Assembly (NCBI RefSeq): GCF_014805685.1
Contig: NC_060892.1
Span: 8,117,990 to 8,181,989, forward strand
Direction of reading: 5' to 3'
DNA length: 64,000 nt
DNA from: Silurus meridionalis
Lineage: Eukaryota; Chordata; Actinopteri; Siluriformes; Siluridae
A program made the translations under genes and the position numbers. The stretch's first letter is position 1, and the number at the start of each line of letters is the position of its first letter. Positions 51,086 to 62,330 of the stretch are shown here, piece after piece. The notes under the pieces were generated by a model. It made no database searches and was not told where the DNA came from. It saw only the letters and a program-made list of their open reading frames with translations.

Positions 51086-52984
51086 GCCATTGTTTGCTAT
51101 AAAGCAGTTTGAAAAGGTTTTAAGTTAAGATTTTCAATACAGTTTGATTCTCCAGTTTATATTCCATACACATCCACCCATCCACCCACACACACACAAT
51201 AGCATAATTGTGTGTGTGTGTGTGTAACTGAAAAATGTTAGGGGAGCAAAAAAATGCTTAAACTTAGAAGCTGTTCAATGGTTTGAACCCATGTCTTGTG
51301 GAACTGTATGTTTTCATTGGCAGCTGTTGATAGACTCTTTAATCTTAGCTGCTGTAGAACAAGCTATTGAATTTCCAACATGGCTGTCCAACTACTGGAA
51401 TCAGGACACACACACGGCTAACACATGTATACTGCTGGATATCAAACACAATGCTACAGCCAAATACATGTATCCACTGTCACTTTTCATTAATAAATGA
51501 AGAGGTCACAAAATATAGGTTGTATTTGTATACTATTTTAGAATGTATCTTGATATCTAATTTCCAAATGATAAGATAATAGACACTGGTAAATGATGCA
51601 TTGCCAAGGTGCATTTGCCGTGGCAATGGTGGCAAATAAAAGTAGGTTCATGTAAGCATAGAGTGTGCTAAAACATTCAATATTTTTACAAGCCGTTTGA
51701 TGGGGTTGAAGTGTAAACCTATCACTGAAGTGGTAAGGTTAGAGGCGCTGTAAATTCATTTACTTGATCCTGCTCTTTAAAGCCATTCACCCTCAGTGAT
51801 CTAGATGCAACATATCAGTTTAAACAGGTCTATCCGAAATATCTATGCTTTGTTTGATTAAGTTATTTGTCCCAAAATACTGTATTTATTTCCCCCCGAA
51901 GAGAAAGAAAGTTTAGACATCTTTAGAGTTGTCTACATGAGTAAATGGAGTAAATGAAATAACAACATATGGAATTTGGATTTGTTAAGTAACACAGTGA
52001 AAAAGCTAAGCTTATGTTCAAGGCCGTGGTTTTAGAGGCATTAGCCAGTTAGTGGTAACACCAGGAAAATCCCACAAAAGCTGGAATTGGGCTTTTGGGC
52101 AAAAACCCTTCCCCATAATTGCATGCATTGTAATTCTGTCTTAGTTTTTTTGCTTTGGATAAATATGTCACAAGTTAAAGCAGTAGAGATGGATAAATCT
52201 TTGTGGACAGTCCCAGTACAGAAAGCAGAATGCATTGTCTTTTCACTGATTCTCTTTTTTTTCCCATAATCTTTTTCTCATCCCTTATTCCTCTATGGAA
52301 ATGTAGGATTGCTTGTTGATCTCATACTGTACCACAGAGCCAAATTTCATCCATCTGGTCAGTTTTCTGGTCCAGGACATACTCACCTGGCCCCTGTGTG
52401 CTCACGATGCTTTAAGATCTCTTCATTAGATTTTTTTTGGATATACTGCTTATGATGGAGTTAGAAAGTTCTTTTTTGTCCTCAGGACATTTCTAAGTAA
52501 ATGTCTCAATGAGTAAATGGAATAACAATGCACAGGACTTTAAGTGGATAAGAAACTCAGGGAAAGCCCAGCTCATGTTCAAGGCTGTGGATTTGGTGGA
52601 ACCATTAGCTCTTAGGCAGGGGTGCCGGAACTTGTTGAGAGGTGAATTATAAATAATGTCAGTGAATAAATTAGAGTTTTTACCCCTTAGAGGAGAGATC
52701 TGGAGATCAGTTCTTGTGGAAGTACTGTCCAGGAACAATATGTTGCAAGAGTGTGTGGATCAGTTTCAGTTCCAATAAGAGAACGATGATACAGGAAACA
52801 CTCATCCCGGTCCTGAGTGTACAGGAGTGTTCAAGATGTCTTTTTTAGATTCCTTATCTATACTGCATGCTTTGGATTGGGAGTCTGAGAAATTTTTAAG
52901 TATTGTATAATCGAGAAAAATGGAATACCATAATATGATATTTGTATTTAATGCCTAAAACTAGAAATTTTAAAAATCTTTTAA
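51086..52984. other. No feature recognised
   Basis: Apparently single-copy. Two sub-regions (about 52010-52330 and 52490-52900) share words such as TCAAGGC-GTGG-TTT and TTCCTCA, suggesting an old internal duplication, but they are too diverged to define. Confidence 0.35.
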
Positions 52985-53115
52985 AAAATCTAAATTAAAT
53001 CAAATTTATTTGTCACATACACATACATACAGAGTACGACATGCAGTGAAATGCTTTTTAAGTCTGTCCGGCATTCAATCATATTAGAGAGCTCACTATA
53101 ATATTAGAGAGCTCA
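52985..53115 (+). repeat. Dispersed repeat family A-like copy
   Basis: AAATTTATTTGTCACATACA, CATACATACAGAGTACGACA, TGCAGTGAAATGCTTTTTAA. Shares the TTTAT-TGTCA and GCAGTGAAATG blocks with the other copies. A (TAA)17 array follows directly at 53119-53168. Confidence 0.55.
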
Positions 53116-53168
<53 letters not shown>

Positions 53169-53171
<3 letters not shown>

Positions 53172-54960
53172 TTATACATTTTAAAACAGTTTAATCCTTT
53201 TTAAATTTAGCACATTTCTATTTCATTAGAAAGTGCACAGCAGGTGATAGAATTTCTAAAATTAATAATATGGCATCACTAATTTTGCCACAGTTGAGTC
53301 ACATGGCTGCTGCAAGCACAAAGTAATATAAACTATTTGAGTGTCCATAAAAGATCCTGAACCCAACACTCCTGGACAAATGCCTGGTGGCTTGGCTATT
53401 CCACAAAGCACCAATTTCATTTATAATAGCTTCTGTATGTACATTTAAAAGTGCTTTGAAGCTGTAACATAATCCCTAGACATGATATTAATGCGTGTCT
53501 TATCGATAGTAGTCACCTCAGTACTACAAACTGAAACGTTATCATGCATCCAGCCCAGATATAGATCTGAGACACACTAAAGATTTCAAATTGCATCAAT
53601 ATATATAATCAGTAGAGTGTCACACTTGCTACTGGCCCTTAAGGAAATAATGCCCACAGCAAGGGATGCAAGAGATCATACCAATTACAACAGCTATGGA
53701 AATCATTACATCAGAGGGTAGAAAATTACTTGGGTTTATACCATGGACAGGGACATTATTTTTTACCAACCAAATCTGTCTGCATTAACCACACTGGGGT
53801 TGTTAATGCTGCCAATGCTTCCTGGAAAGGTTTTTAGGCCAGGAAGCATTAAATGATCACCACCATCTCAGTGTCAGGTAAAAACATGATGCAACAGATT
53901 GCCCTGAGGCACCTGTCTGTACAAAATGTGAACATTTGTGAAGAATTTGGTTTCTAGTAGTGACTTTAACCCTCTATGGCAAAGTTTTGCTTTCAAGCAA
54001 CAAACCTTCTTTTTCGTAATTTTACCTTTTTTTTCTTGTTGTTTTTTTTCTTATTGTTATAAAACCATAAGACATGTCACAATCCAATCAAGTGAAGTAT
54101 TAAAGTGGGATGCAGCAAGGACTGCAGCAGCCTATACCACAAAGCATCTAAAGTACAATTTAATATATCAGTTCAGTTCTCATGAGACTAATGATGGAAA
54201 TTTTCTCTGCACTTTTGCTAGAAACTCTGGCTCATAAGAATAACAGACTAGTGGCTACTGAGGTCACTGGCCAGAGGTTATTTCATACTGTTTTATTGTT
54301 GATCAGCAGCAATTTTAGCCATCAGCCTCACAGACAGAAAGATTAGATATAAGGAATTACTATATTCTTTGAAAAAAGGAGAATTGATCTGATGCAGTTT
54401 AGATCTGAGAGAATGAAGTACAATGTCTTTTGCTACTGATACCATATGTTGTACCATATGTTGTATTTCTCTGCCAGTTCTAAGTTTTACTAAATCTCAG
54501 TGAAAGCTGCTCTTGTTGCTTGGGTCAGGGGGCACAAGAGAGGGTGTAACATGTAAAATACACTTTCTTTTTTCCTCCTACTGAGTGAAATGTGTCTGTG
54601 AGACTTCTCTATGACCTCACACACCCCCACAATCCAGTTTCCTTTGTGTGCTCAGTACAGGAAATCCATGTGTGTGTCTAGGGTGCTCGAGATCTTTTCT
54701 TTAGATACAAAGCTCATTGAGTTTATAAACGCTGCATACGATGAGGTCATGCTGCAGATGCATATGTAGTCGTGTTCACTTGGAGGCAACTGCAAATTGA
54801 ACTTGGCCTTCTTTCGGTCCAGTGCCTCCTATTTTTTTTTCTTTTTGTAATTCTTTATCTTTGCTTTTTTTGTTACTGGTCTTTACTGATAGGAAAGAAG
54901 CCATGTGGGATTATTTGGCTTTTGATATACAATCATGTCTCTGGATAGATTTTGGAGTGA
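53169..54960. other. No feature recognised
   Basis: Intronic sequence immediately upstream of the ADAMTSL exon. I could not find the preceding exon here. Confidence 0.5.
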
Positions 54961-54965
54961 AATGG

Positions 54966-55023
54966 TGTTTATGTGTGTTTGTGTGTGTTTGTGTGTGTGT
55001 GTGTGTGGGTATATGTGTTTCAG
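54966..55023 (+). promoter_or_regulatory. (TG)-rich tract and 3' splice site directly before the ADAMTSL exon
   Basis: The sequence from 54966 to 55008 is alternating TG with a few T interruptions. It is followed by GGTATATGTGTTTCAG and the exon. The intron therefore has a UG-rich stretch in place of a normal C-rich polypyrimidine tract. UG repeats at a 3' splice site are known to bind TDP-43 and reduce exon inclusion, as at CFTR exon 9. An effect here is inference. Confidence 0.6.
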
Positions 55024-55151
55024 ACATCAAGGACCACACGCTCTGATGAGGAGAGGGACAATGGATGGGACGCTTGGGGAACATGGAGCGATTGCTCTCG
55101 CACCTGTGGAGGAGGAGCCTCTTACTCTTTAAGGAGATGTCTGAATGGAGG
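55024..55151 (+). CDS. adamtsl3: Internal coding exon of an ADAMTS-like protein (first TSP1 repeat), probably ADAMTSL3
   Basis: This is the only clear host exon. It has an acceptor ending TTTCAG just before 55024 and a donor AGG|GTTAGT at 55152. The 128-bp exon reads 42 full codons and ends in phase 2. The peptide begins TSRTTRSDEERD and continues into WDAWGTWSDCSRTCGGG, then ASYSLRRCLNG. This is the N-terminal part of a thrombospondin type-1 repeat, with the WxxW motif, the CSxTCGGG motif and spaced cysteines. From memory of the family, SDE, DAWG-WSDCSRTCGGGASYSLRRCL and the following NG/TG fit ADAMTSL3 best. ADAMTSL1 shares the same core but reads WSEC and LSS. ADAMTSL proteins are secreted, lack the metalloprotease domain and bind extracellular matrix and fibrillin microfibrils. 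The rest of this TSR must lie on a later exon, and I find neither flanking exon in the window. The family assignment is secure; the choice between paralogues is less so. Confidence 0.85.
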
Positions 55152-55204
55152 GTTAGTTATTTTTCTACAACGTTTGCCCACAAACATGTCCACTTCAATA
55201 TGTA

Positions 55205-56525
55205 CAGTTTCTCAAAAAAGTGAGTGCACACCCTCAGCAACCATTTTATTATATATTCTTAAGAGACAATACTATAGAAATGAAACTTGGATATATTTTA
55301 GAGTAGTCAATGTGCGGCTTGTATAGCAGTACAGATTTACTGTCCTCTTAAAATTACTAAACATACAGCAATTATTGTCAAAATAACTGGCAACAAAAGT
55401 GAGTACACCCTAAGTCAACATGCCAGAAGTTAGTCCAAAGTGTCAGTATTTTGTGTGAGCACCACTGTTATCTAACACTGCCTTAATCTTTATGGACATG
55501 GAATTTAACAGAGCTGCACAAACATGGCGCTTCTCAACCTTACGCTTGAGGATGCCCCACAGGGTTCAGGTCTGTAGACATACTTGGCCTCTCATCACCT
55601 TCACCTTTTAGCTTCCTCAGCAGAGCAGTTTTCATCTTGGTGGTGTGTTTGGTGTCATTATTATGTTGGATAACTGACATTCAGCCCAGTTTCTGAAGGG
55701 AGGCTATCATGTTCTGCTTCAGAATGTCACAGTACATGTTGAAATCTATGGTTTCAGTCATTATTGCTCTTGGTCAGGTTGTCTTCAGCAAACTGTTTGC
55801 AGGCTTTCTTGTGATCCAGCTCCAGAAGAGGCTTCTTCCTGGGACGATGGCCATGCAAACCAACTTGTTGCAGTGTACAGCATATGGTCTGAGCACTGAC
55901 TGTTTTTTTAAGCAACTTCTACACCTGATTCACAGGACGAGGACTCAACTTCTTTGATTGACCCTTGCGAGTTCTGTTCAGAGTGGAACCCGTCTTTGAA
56001 AACCTCTGTATGACCCTGGCCACTGCACTGTAACTCGGATTTAGGGTGTTACTGATCTTCTTATAGCCTCGGCCATCTTTGTGTCCTAAGTTGCATTCTA
56101 ATTCTCAAATCCTCAGAGAGTTCTTTGCCATGAGGTGCCATGTTGAACATCCAGTGGTCAGTATGAGAGAAATGTACTGAAAGCACCAAATTTGAACTGC
56201 TCTAATACAAGATACACAATTTTTTTATGGTCATGTCAAGCAGACAAAAACATGAACATGATAAATAGGGCATGTGGCTTTGCATTGTAACATGACCTAC
56301 AGCTGTCAGTACTTAGGGTCTACTCACTTTTGTTGCCAGGTGTTTTGACAATAATGGTTGTATGTTGAGTCATTTATAGAGGACAGTAAATATATACTGC
56401 TACAGAAGCTGCACATTGACGACTCTAAAATATATCCAAGTTTAATTTTCATGGAAATATCCCTTGAGAAGATATATTACATTTTTGCTGAAATATGAGG
56501 GGTATACTGACTTTTGTGAAATATG
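55205..56525 (-). mobile_element. Tc1-type transposon with about 210-bp inverted repeats
   Basis: Flanked by TA at 55203-55204 and 56526-56527. The left end CAGTTTCTCAAAAAAGTGAG pairs with the right end CATATTTCACAAAAGTCAG (other strand). The long inverted repeats share ACTTGGATATATTTTAGAGT, GTCAATGTGC and GGCAACAAAAGTGAGTA-ACC (inner direct repeat), an IR/DR structure. The transposase is on the minus strand: after ATGGCACCTCATGGCAAAGA come worn LRPYAVHCNKLVCMAIVPG-like stretches in shifting frames, and NSM-IKAVLDN near the C-terminus. Multiple frameshifts and an internal deletion make it inactive. It sits only 53 bp past the ADAMTSL splice donor. Confidence 0.88.
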
Positions 56526-56527
56526 TA

Positions 56528-57570
56528 AAAATATTCAGAAATCTTTGACCATGTTATCATTGATTACAGTAGTTAGACTACACCAATTATAGCTTTGCCA
56601 CAGGTCCAAATAATTGCTAATTTTTTAACAACTTTTTTCAAAAATATGCTTTTTCTATAAAGCATTTGGAGAGCTACCAAATATTCTACCAAATCCATGT
56701 TATAGATTCATTATTGTTATTTTTTGAGTACCATAAGCACTCATTTAGTTTTCAGTTTTAATTTATTTTAATTATATCAGGATATCACAATCAAGCATAA
56801 GCCCGACCAATGAATGTACATATTGTTAAATGTGTTTAATAATTCTGCGTAAAATATACAAGTTAAGTCAAACATCTCTTTTTTAACACTTCTCATTCAA
56901 AATTATTTAACTTTTCCATATGTAAAAAAAAAAGTCGAGTAATTGGGGCCTGTGGACATAACTGTGTTTGCTTGTTCTTGCCACAATTCCATACCAGGGT
57001 TTTGATAAATGATCACACCTGGCCCAAGACTAATTCAAGTGTGATGCTGCTCTATGAACACCCACCTACCTTACAGTATATAGTGCTATTTTGGTTCTTT
57101 TCATCTTTTTGTTTTTCATTTTCAAGCAACTGTCAAACAAATTATAATTCATACTTTTAATTTTGTACAAATTTGGTTGCTGGTTTTTTTCAGTTTTAAA
57201 CAATTGCATTACTATTACAGAGAGAAGAATGTTTTTAAGGATGTTCAATGACCATTTCTGTAAGAATAAACCAGTCAAGAAAAGTCCTCTGTAGTTATGG
57301 TGGACATAATGAGTGAGTTATTTGTAATGAAAATCAGCATCTTATCTTTTTTACACTATGCATCTGTCCACTTTTGGTGAGCGTATGCCAAATCTTGCCT
57401 CAGCTTCCTGTGTTCAGTGTGTTCCAAAATGCTTTTCCCCTAAGCATTCTAAAATACTTTTCTGCTCACCACAGCTGCAAAGAGTAATTTATTGAGTTAT
57501 TAAAGCAATCCTGTTAGATTTAACCAGTTTAGTTATTGTGCTGTGACCTTTCTGATCAGCAAGTCATTTC
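56528..57570. other. No feature recognised
   Basis: AT-rich intronic sequence. The frames here are chance. Confidence 0.5.
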
Positions 57571-57578
57571 ATTCAACA

Positions 57579-58054
57579 CAGGGTACCCCAAACACCGGGC
57601 CACGGACCGGTACCAGGCCGTGACTCATTTAGTACCAGATGGCAAGATTAAAAACTTAACATTTTTCATTTTATTTTCATTTGATTGACTTATGCATTCT
57701 GCAGGGTGCTTTGTTTAAAAAAAAAAAAAAACCCTTTCCACTTACCACAAATTTTCTGCACTTGTTAGTCACAATGTTTTTCTATGCATCTATAAATTAA
57801 GCTCTTACTGATTCTTCATTATAGTGAGCTGCATTTCCATTGTAAATGTAATTAAATTAATAATTAAATCATATAATGTGTAATAGTAATATAATATGCA
57901 TGTTATTTCATGTGACAATATAGAGATTTCCCCATTACCCAAACAACACAAAAAACACACACAATCCAATACAGACCACAAACTTTAGAATCCTCCATTG
58001 GCAAAATTGTTATGTCTGAAAATGGTCTGTGATGGAAAAAAAGGTTGGGGATTG
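57579..58054. mobile_element. hAT-like MITE, worn ends
   Basis: Starts CAGGGTACCCCAAACACCGG, GCCACGGACCGGTACC and ends GGTCTGTGATGGAAAAAAAG, GTTGGGGATTG. The outer CAGGG-CCCCAA and TTGGGGA-TG pair as inverted repeats of a CAGGGGTCCCCAA-type hAT element. No convincing 8-bp target duplication remains. Confidence 0.6.
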
Positions 58055-58289
58055 CTATTCTTTTGTGTGTGAAAGTTGCAAAAAATAATTCTGAAATGCC
58101 CAAACCAGCCCTTCTGGCATCAACAACCACGACATTGTCAAAAACAATAACAACATTTTGTACCGCATTCTGATGTGTGATGGGAATATTACCTAAATAA
58201 TCTTTTTTATGTTATTATTATTTTACTTATCATCCCAGTTTTTGTCCTTAATTTTCCACGGCTTGATTAGTCTGCCAGTATCAGGTAAT

Positions 58290-59240
58290 TCAATTGAAGT
58301 ACTCATCTGACCTTCTGATCAGTAACCTACCACCTTAACCAATGAGCTATCTTTCCACCCATGAGCAAGCACTGTCCTTAATGAACCAACATGGCTTCCT
58401 TGCCATACTTCAAAACCATGTAATTCTGTCTGGACTGCGGCTAATTGGAACCAACTTCACCACACCCTGTGGTGTAAAGAATTCCTGACAATCCTACTTG
58501 TGTGAAAAGTATTGATACCTCACTGCAAAACTTACTCTATTACAAGTCAACATTTCCAGTATGACTTGAGTAAAATATAGAGTAAATGACAATACTGGGG
58601 TTTAAACCGATGACCTTCGGAAGATTAACCCAACACCTTAACCACTAAGCTATCTTTCAACCAATGGGCAACCAGTTATTGTGCTTAATGACCCACCATG
58701 GGTTCCTTTCCAAACTTCAAACCATGTATTCTCTCTGGACTGTGGCAAATTGAAACCAACTTTCCCACACCCTGTGGTGTAAAGACTTCCTGACAATACA
58801 ACTTGTGTGAAAAGTATTGATACCCTACTGTAAAACTTACTCCATTACAAGTCACCAATTCCAGGATGACTTGAGTAAAATATAGAGCAAATGTTGACAC
58901 AGGGGCTTGAACCTTTGACCTTCTGATGAGTAGCCCAACACCTTAACCACTGAGCTATCTTTCCACCGATGTACAAGCAGTCACTGTGCCTAATGAACCA
59001 ACATGGCTTCCTTTCCATACTTCAAAACCATGTAATTCTGTCTGGACTGCGGCTAATTGGAACCAACTTCCCCACACCCTGTGGTGTAAAGACTTCCTGA
59101 CAATACTACTTGTGTGAAAAGTATTGATACCTTACTGTAAAACTTACTCCATTACAAGTCAACAATTCCAGTATGTCTTGAGTAAAATATAGAGCAAATG
59201 GAGATACTGGTGTTTAAACCTATGACCTTCTGATGAGTAA
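58290..59240 (-). repeat. Tandem array of about 306-bp tRNA-derived units
   Basis: The word TGTGAAAAGTATTGATACC recurs at 58501, 58806 and 59113, giving periods of 305 and 307. Two complete units are flanked by partial ones. On the minus strand each unit holds an A-box-like ATAGCTCAGTGGTTAAGG (about 58957-58940) and a B-box-like GGTTCAAGCCC (58913-58903), separated as in a tRNA. A shared body of about 230 bp follows (CACCACAGGGTGTGG, then GGAA-CCATG-TGG). It is best read as a tRNA-derived SINE amplified in tandem. Confidence 0.75.
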
Positions 59241-59639
59241 TGAGCAGTGAAGAAATGTACAGTTACAGTGACAGCCCCCTTTCTGACTTTAGACCTGTCT
59301 TAGATATGGTTCACATGATGGATTTTTTTCATACCTGATTATTTCTTTTTACTTTCCCTATTTTGCAACTTCTGCTATAGTGTTATCTGAAGGCTATGGA
59401 AATAGACATTGTTAATTATGCATTCAAGAGCTCATTTGATGATAGAAAATCCAGCAGTGTTAGAAATGCATTCATTATGTGCATAATTTTGCTTTGTGGG
59501 AAAAACTCATTACAACTTGGTGAATTCTCAGAAATAATGAAAGAAGTTACATTCTTATATTTATTTTGTTCCCATGTGAAATTTTATTAACTTTATACAA
59601 TTTCTTTATAGGAAAAAAATATTTCCCTGCACAAATTAT

Positions 59640-59853
59640 CCTAGGACAAAAGTTCACTATCAAAAACTGTAAAGGCTGGTCCGTGTGGTCTGATCCTACA
59701 GACAAGCTCCTGTAGCTCACATTGCTGAAGAAGATAATGATGTTAATGCTTGCAGGGTCGGAACTGGCAGCAAAAGGGGGATCAACACAGTTTAAGACAG
59801 GTGGTCATAATGTTATTCCTGACCAGTGGCTATAAAGTTATGCCTGATTGGTG

Positions 59854-59860
<7 letters not shown>
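59640..59860. mobile_element. DNA-transposon/MITE scrap before an (AC)n tract
   Basis: Contains GCAGCAAAAGGGGGATCAAC, then GGTGGTCATAATGTTATTCC and TTATGCCTGATTGGTGTATA. I recognise this as the end of a frequent fish repeat whose terminal motif reads GGTCATAATGTTATGCCTGA. Only one end is present. Confidence 0.45.

Positions 59861-59920
<60 letters not shown>
59861..59920 (+). repeat. (AC)n microsatellite
   Basis: About 30 perfect units. Confidence 0.95.
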
Positions 59921-59922
<2 letters not shown>

Positions 59923-60265
59923 GAAATGCAAATATCTGCAAACTTGTTACCATGAAAAAAAAACTCTTGTCCTAAAGACCTTTCTGTTATGCCATACTTT
60001 TTATTTTGTCCAATTAACTCTTAGAGAGACAGTTAAAAAGAGATAAGAAATATGCCAATGAGGGAGCAACACTGTACAGCCACTATAAAATAAGTGATAA
60101 CAGGCTTCAACCCACCTGTGCACAGTTCACCAGCAGTGTCATCATTATAGAAACATATTAGAATGTAAGCACACACATATATATGGCCCTATTAGGCCAG
60201 TGAAGCCTCTCACTTGTTTTATAGTAGCTGTAAAGTGTTGCTCCCTCACTGGCATTTTTTTTGTA

Positions 60266-60267
<2 letters not shown>

Positions 60268-60323
<56 letters not shown>
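60268..60323 (+). repeat. (TA)n microsatellite
   Basis: About 28 units, just before the left end of the disrupted Tc1 element. Confidence 0.95.
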
Positions 60324-60328
<5 letters not shown>

Positions 60329-60678
60329 TAGTATTTTATTATATCTTCTCAAGCTACAATACTATAGAAATTAAACTGTCCTCTAACAATAACCCAACAG
60401 CATTTATTGTTAAAATAACTGGCAACAAAAGTGAGTACACTCTAAGTGATAACAGCTGTATGTTGCTTAACCACGCAAAAAGCCACATGTCCTATTCATC
60501 ATGTTCATGTTTTTGTCTGCTTGTATCTTGAAATAGAGCAATTAAAACTTGTTGCTTTAAGTCCAATTCTATCATACTGACCACTAAGGATTTGAGAATT
60601 AGAATTGTTGCTCTCCACAAAGATCGTCTAAACCAGACCCGGGCAAACTACGGCCCGCGTGAGGCCAATCATAAATTA

Positions 60679-61500
60679 TAGGGATACGCCGAAAATTCGT
60701 GCAAATCCGTGAAAATTCTAAATCATCGAAACAACACGGCCGAAACACAATTGTAATGACGCTATTAAAAAGTGCAGCCAGCACATGGTTATCTGGATAA
60801 GAGCCAACATGTCTGCGGTGTAGACTTATTTCAATATCTCGGAGAAAGACCCACGGATAGCGATTTGCAAAACATGCAATGCTGAAATTTCAAGAGGGGG
60901 TTTCGCAAAGAGTTTCTTCACGTCGGGTTTAATTTATCACCTGAAATCCAAACATCCCGATTGCCATTCTAAATATGAGAAGAATGCGGCACAGAAAAGA
61001 AAAGTCAATCCGAGCATGCGCACTCTGTCTGTAGAGGACGTTTTTGAAAAGGCAAGAAAGTTTTCCAGTGGAATTCATTGCCTTAGATCAGTGATCGCGG
61101 TTGACGGGTTGATCTTTGAAACATTCCCTGTAGATCCCGAAAATAATAATTATTATAATATAATATTATTTATTACACAGCTCTTCTTAATGCTGTATAT
61201 TAGAACGTTCCATTTACTTGAATGGGCTTTCAAACGTTCGGCGGTCAATTATTTTCGTATAACAGACCGTTGCTAATAATAATTGACCGCTGTCTGTCTG
61301 TCAATACTATGGTAACAAATAAATAATAATAATTTATAATAATAAATAAAAAACTTTTGTGATTGATTTATTCTTTGAATTGCAATGCATTGATTTTTAG
61401 TGAGGTTAGTACACACTCATAGCCATAAATGCAATGGTTCTAAAAATTTACAATCTTTTCTTTCGGTGTTTTGGTTTTCGGCCAGTTTGGTGCATCCCTA
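60679..61500 (+). mobile_element. Inner hAT element with BED zinc-finger relic, nested in the outer hAT
   Basis: Starts TAGGGATACGCCGAAAATTC and ends TTCGGCCAGTTTGGTGCATC, CCTA, a matching inverted pair. Flanks ATAAATTA and AAATATTA agree at 6 of 8. It carries the 5' part of a BED-finger transposase and then non-coding sequence, so it is internally deleted. Confidence 0.75.
60809..61075 (+). pseudogene. BED-type zinc-finger fragment of a hAT transposase
   Basis: Frame from ATG at 60809 with a stop at codon 5 (TAG, where the family usually has Trp). It then reads YFNISEKDPRIAICKTCNAE, followed by ISRGGFAKSF, LIYHLKSKHPDC and SVEDVFEKARKF. The CKTC and H-x4-H pairs form a BED zinc finger that binds transposon ends in hAT elements. 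The catalytic domain is absent. Confidence 0.8.
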
Positions 61501-62330
61501 AAATATTATCGTTGGTGTGGCTCTCTGACACAATTCAGGTTTCTAATGTGGTCCCTTGTAAAAATTAATTGCCCACCCCTGGTCTAGTCTATAAGAAGAT
61601 CAGTACAGTACACAGTACTAAGTACAGTACACAGTACTAAGTTACAGTACAGTGGCCATGGTCATACAGAGGTTTTCCAAGACAGGATAGATTCGGAACA
61701 GGACTCACAAGGGTCGAACAAAAGAAGTTGAGTCCTTGTGCTGTGTGTCAGGTGCAGAAGCTGCTTTAAAAAACAGACGCATGAGTGCTGCCAGCATTGC
61801 TTTAGAGGTTGCAGAAGCGGAAAGTCTGCTTGTCAGTGCTCAGACCATACGCCACACAAGTCGGATTGCATGGCCGTTGTCCCAGAAGGAAGTCTCTTCT
61901 GAAGCTGGCTCACAAAAAAGCCTGCAAGCAGATTGCTAAAGACAACCTGTCCAAAAGATTAATTACTGGAACCATGTCCCGTGAATAGATGAGACTAAGA
62001 TAAACATGTTTGGCACAGATGGTGCACTAGTTGCGACAATCTAGTAAGAAGTACCAAGAAAATTGTGTCTTGCCCACAGCATGGCGGTGATAATATCATG
62101 GTGTGGGGCTGCATGAGTTCTGCTGGTATGTCTCTAGACATTAACCCTATTGAGTAGGGGTATCACTATTAAGTTGGGGCATCCTCAAGTGGAAGGTGGA
62201 GAATCTCCTTGCGTATCCATGTAACATCCAGCAGCTCCATGATGTTATTATGGAGGAGTGGAAAAGGATCCCAACAATTGTCAATTGTCAACAGCACTGT
62301 GGGTTGATAAAATCTAAAATGAAATTTGGT

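Larger units (their letters stand above)
60634..61581. mobile_element. Outer hAT element inserted in the Tc1 transposon
   Basis: Starts CAGACCCGGGCAAACTACGG, CCCGCGTGAGG and ends TGTGGTCCCTTGTAAAAATT, AATTGCCCACCCCTG. The ends pair as hAT inverted repeats. Flanks GTCTAAAC (60626-60633) and GTCTAGTC (61582-61589) match at 6 of 8. Removing it brings the two Tc1 parts together, which supports the boundaries. Confidence 0.75.
60340..62330 (+). mobile_element. Tc1-type transposon disrupted by nested hAT insertions
   Basis: The same family as 55205 but on the plus strand. The left part (60340-60633) has TCTTCTCAAGCTACAATACT and CTGGCAACAAAAGTGAGTAC and reaches the early transposase GATTTGAGAATTAGAATTGT. 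After the hAT block it resumes at 61582 and reads LAHKKACKQIAKDNLSK (61895-61950). It then reads a worn W-DETK, then ENCVLPT-HGGDN-MVWGCMSSAG, with a deletion jumping to LDINPIE. It ends with NIQQLHDVIMEEWKRIPTI. Stops and frameshifts are many. The right inverted repeat was not found. Confidence 0.8.

Noticed and set aside
58290..59240. CRISPR-like repeat array
   Set aside because: Units are about 306 bp with tRNA-type promoter boxes, not 25-40-bp repeats with unique spacers, and the genome is animal.
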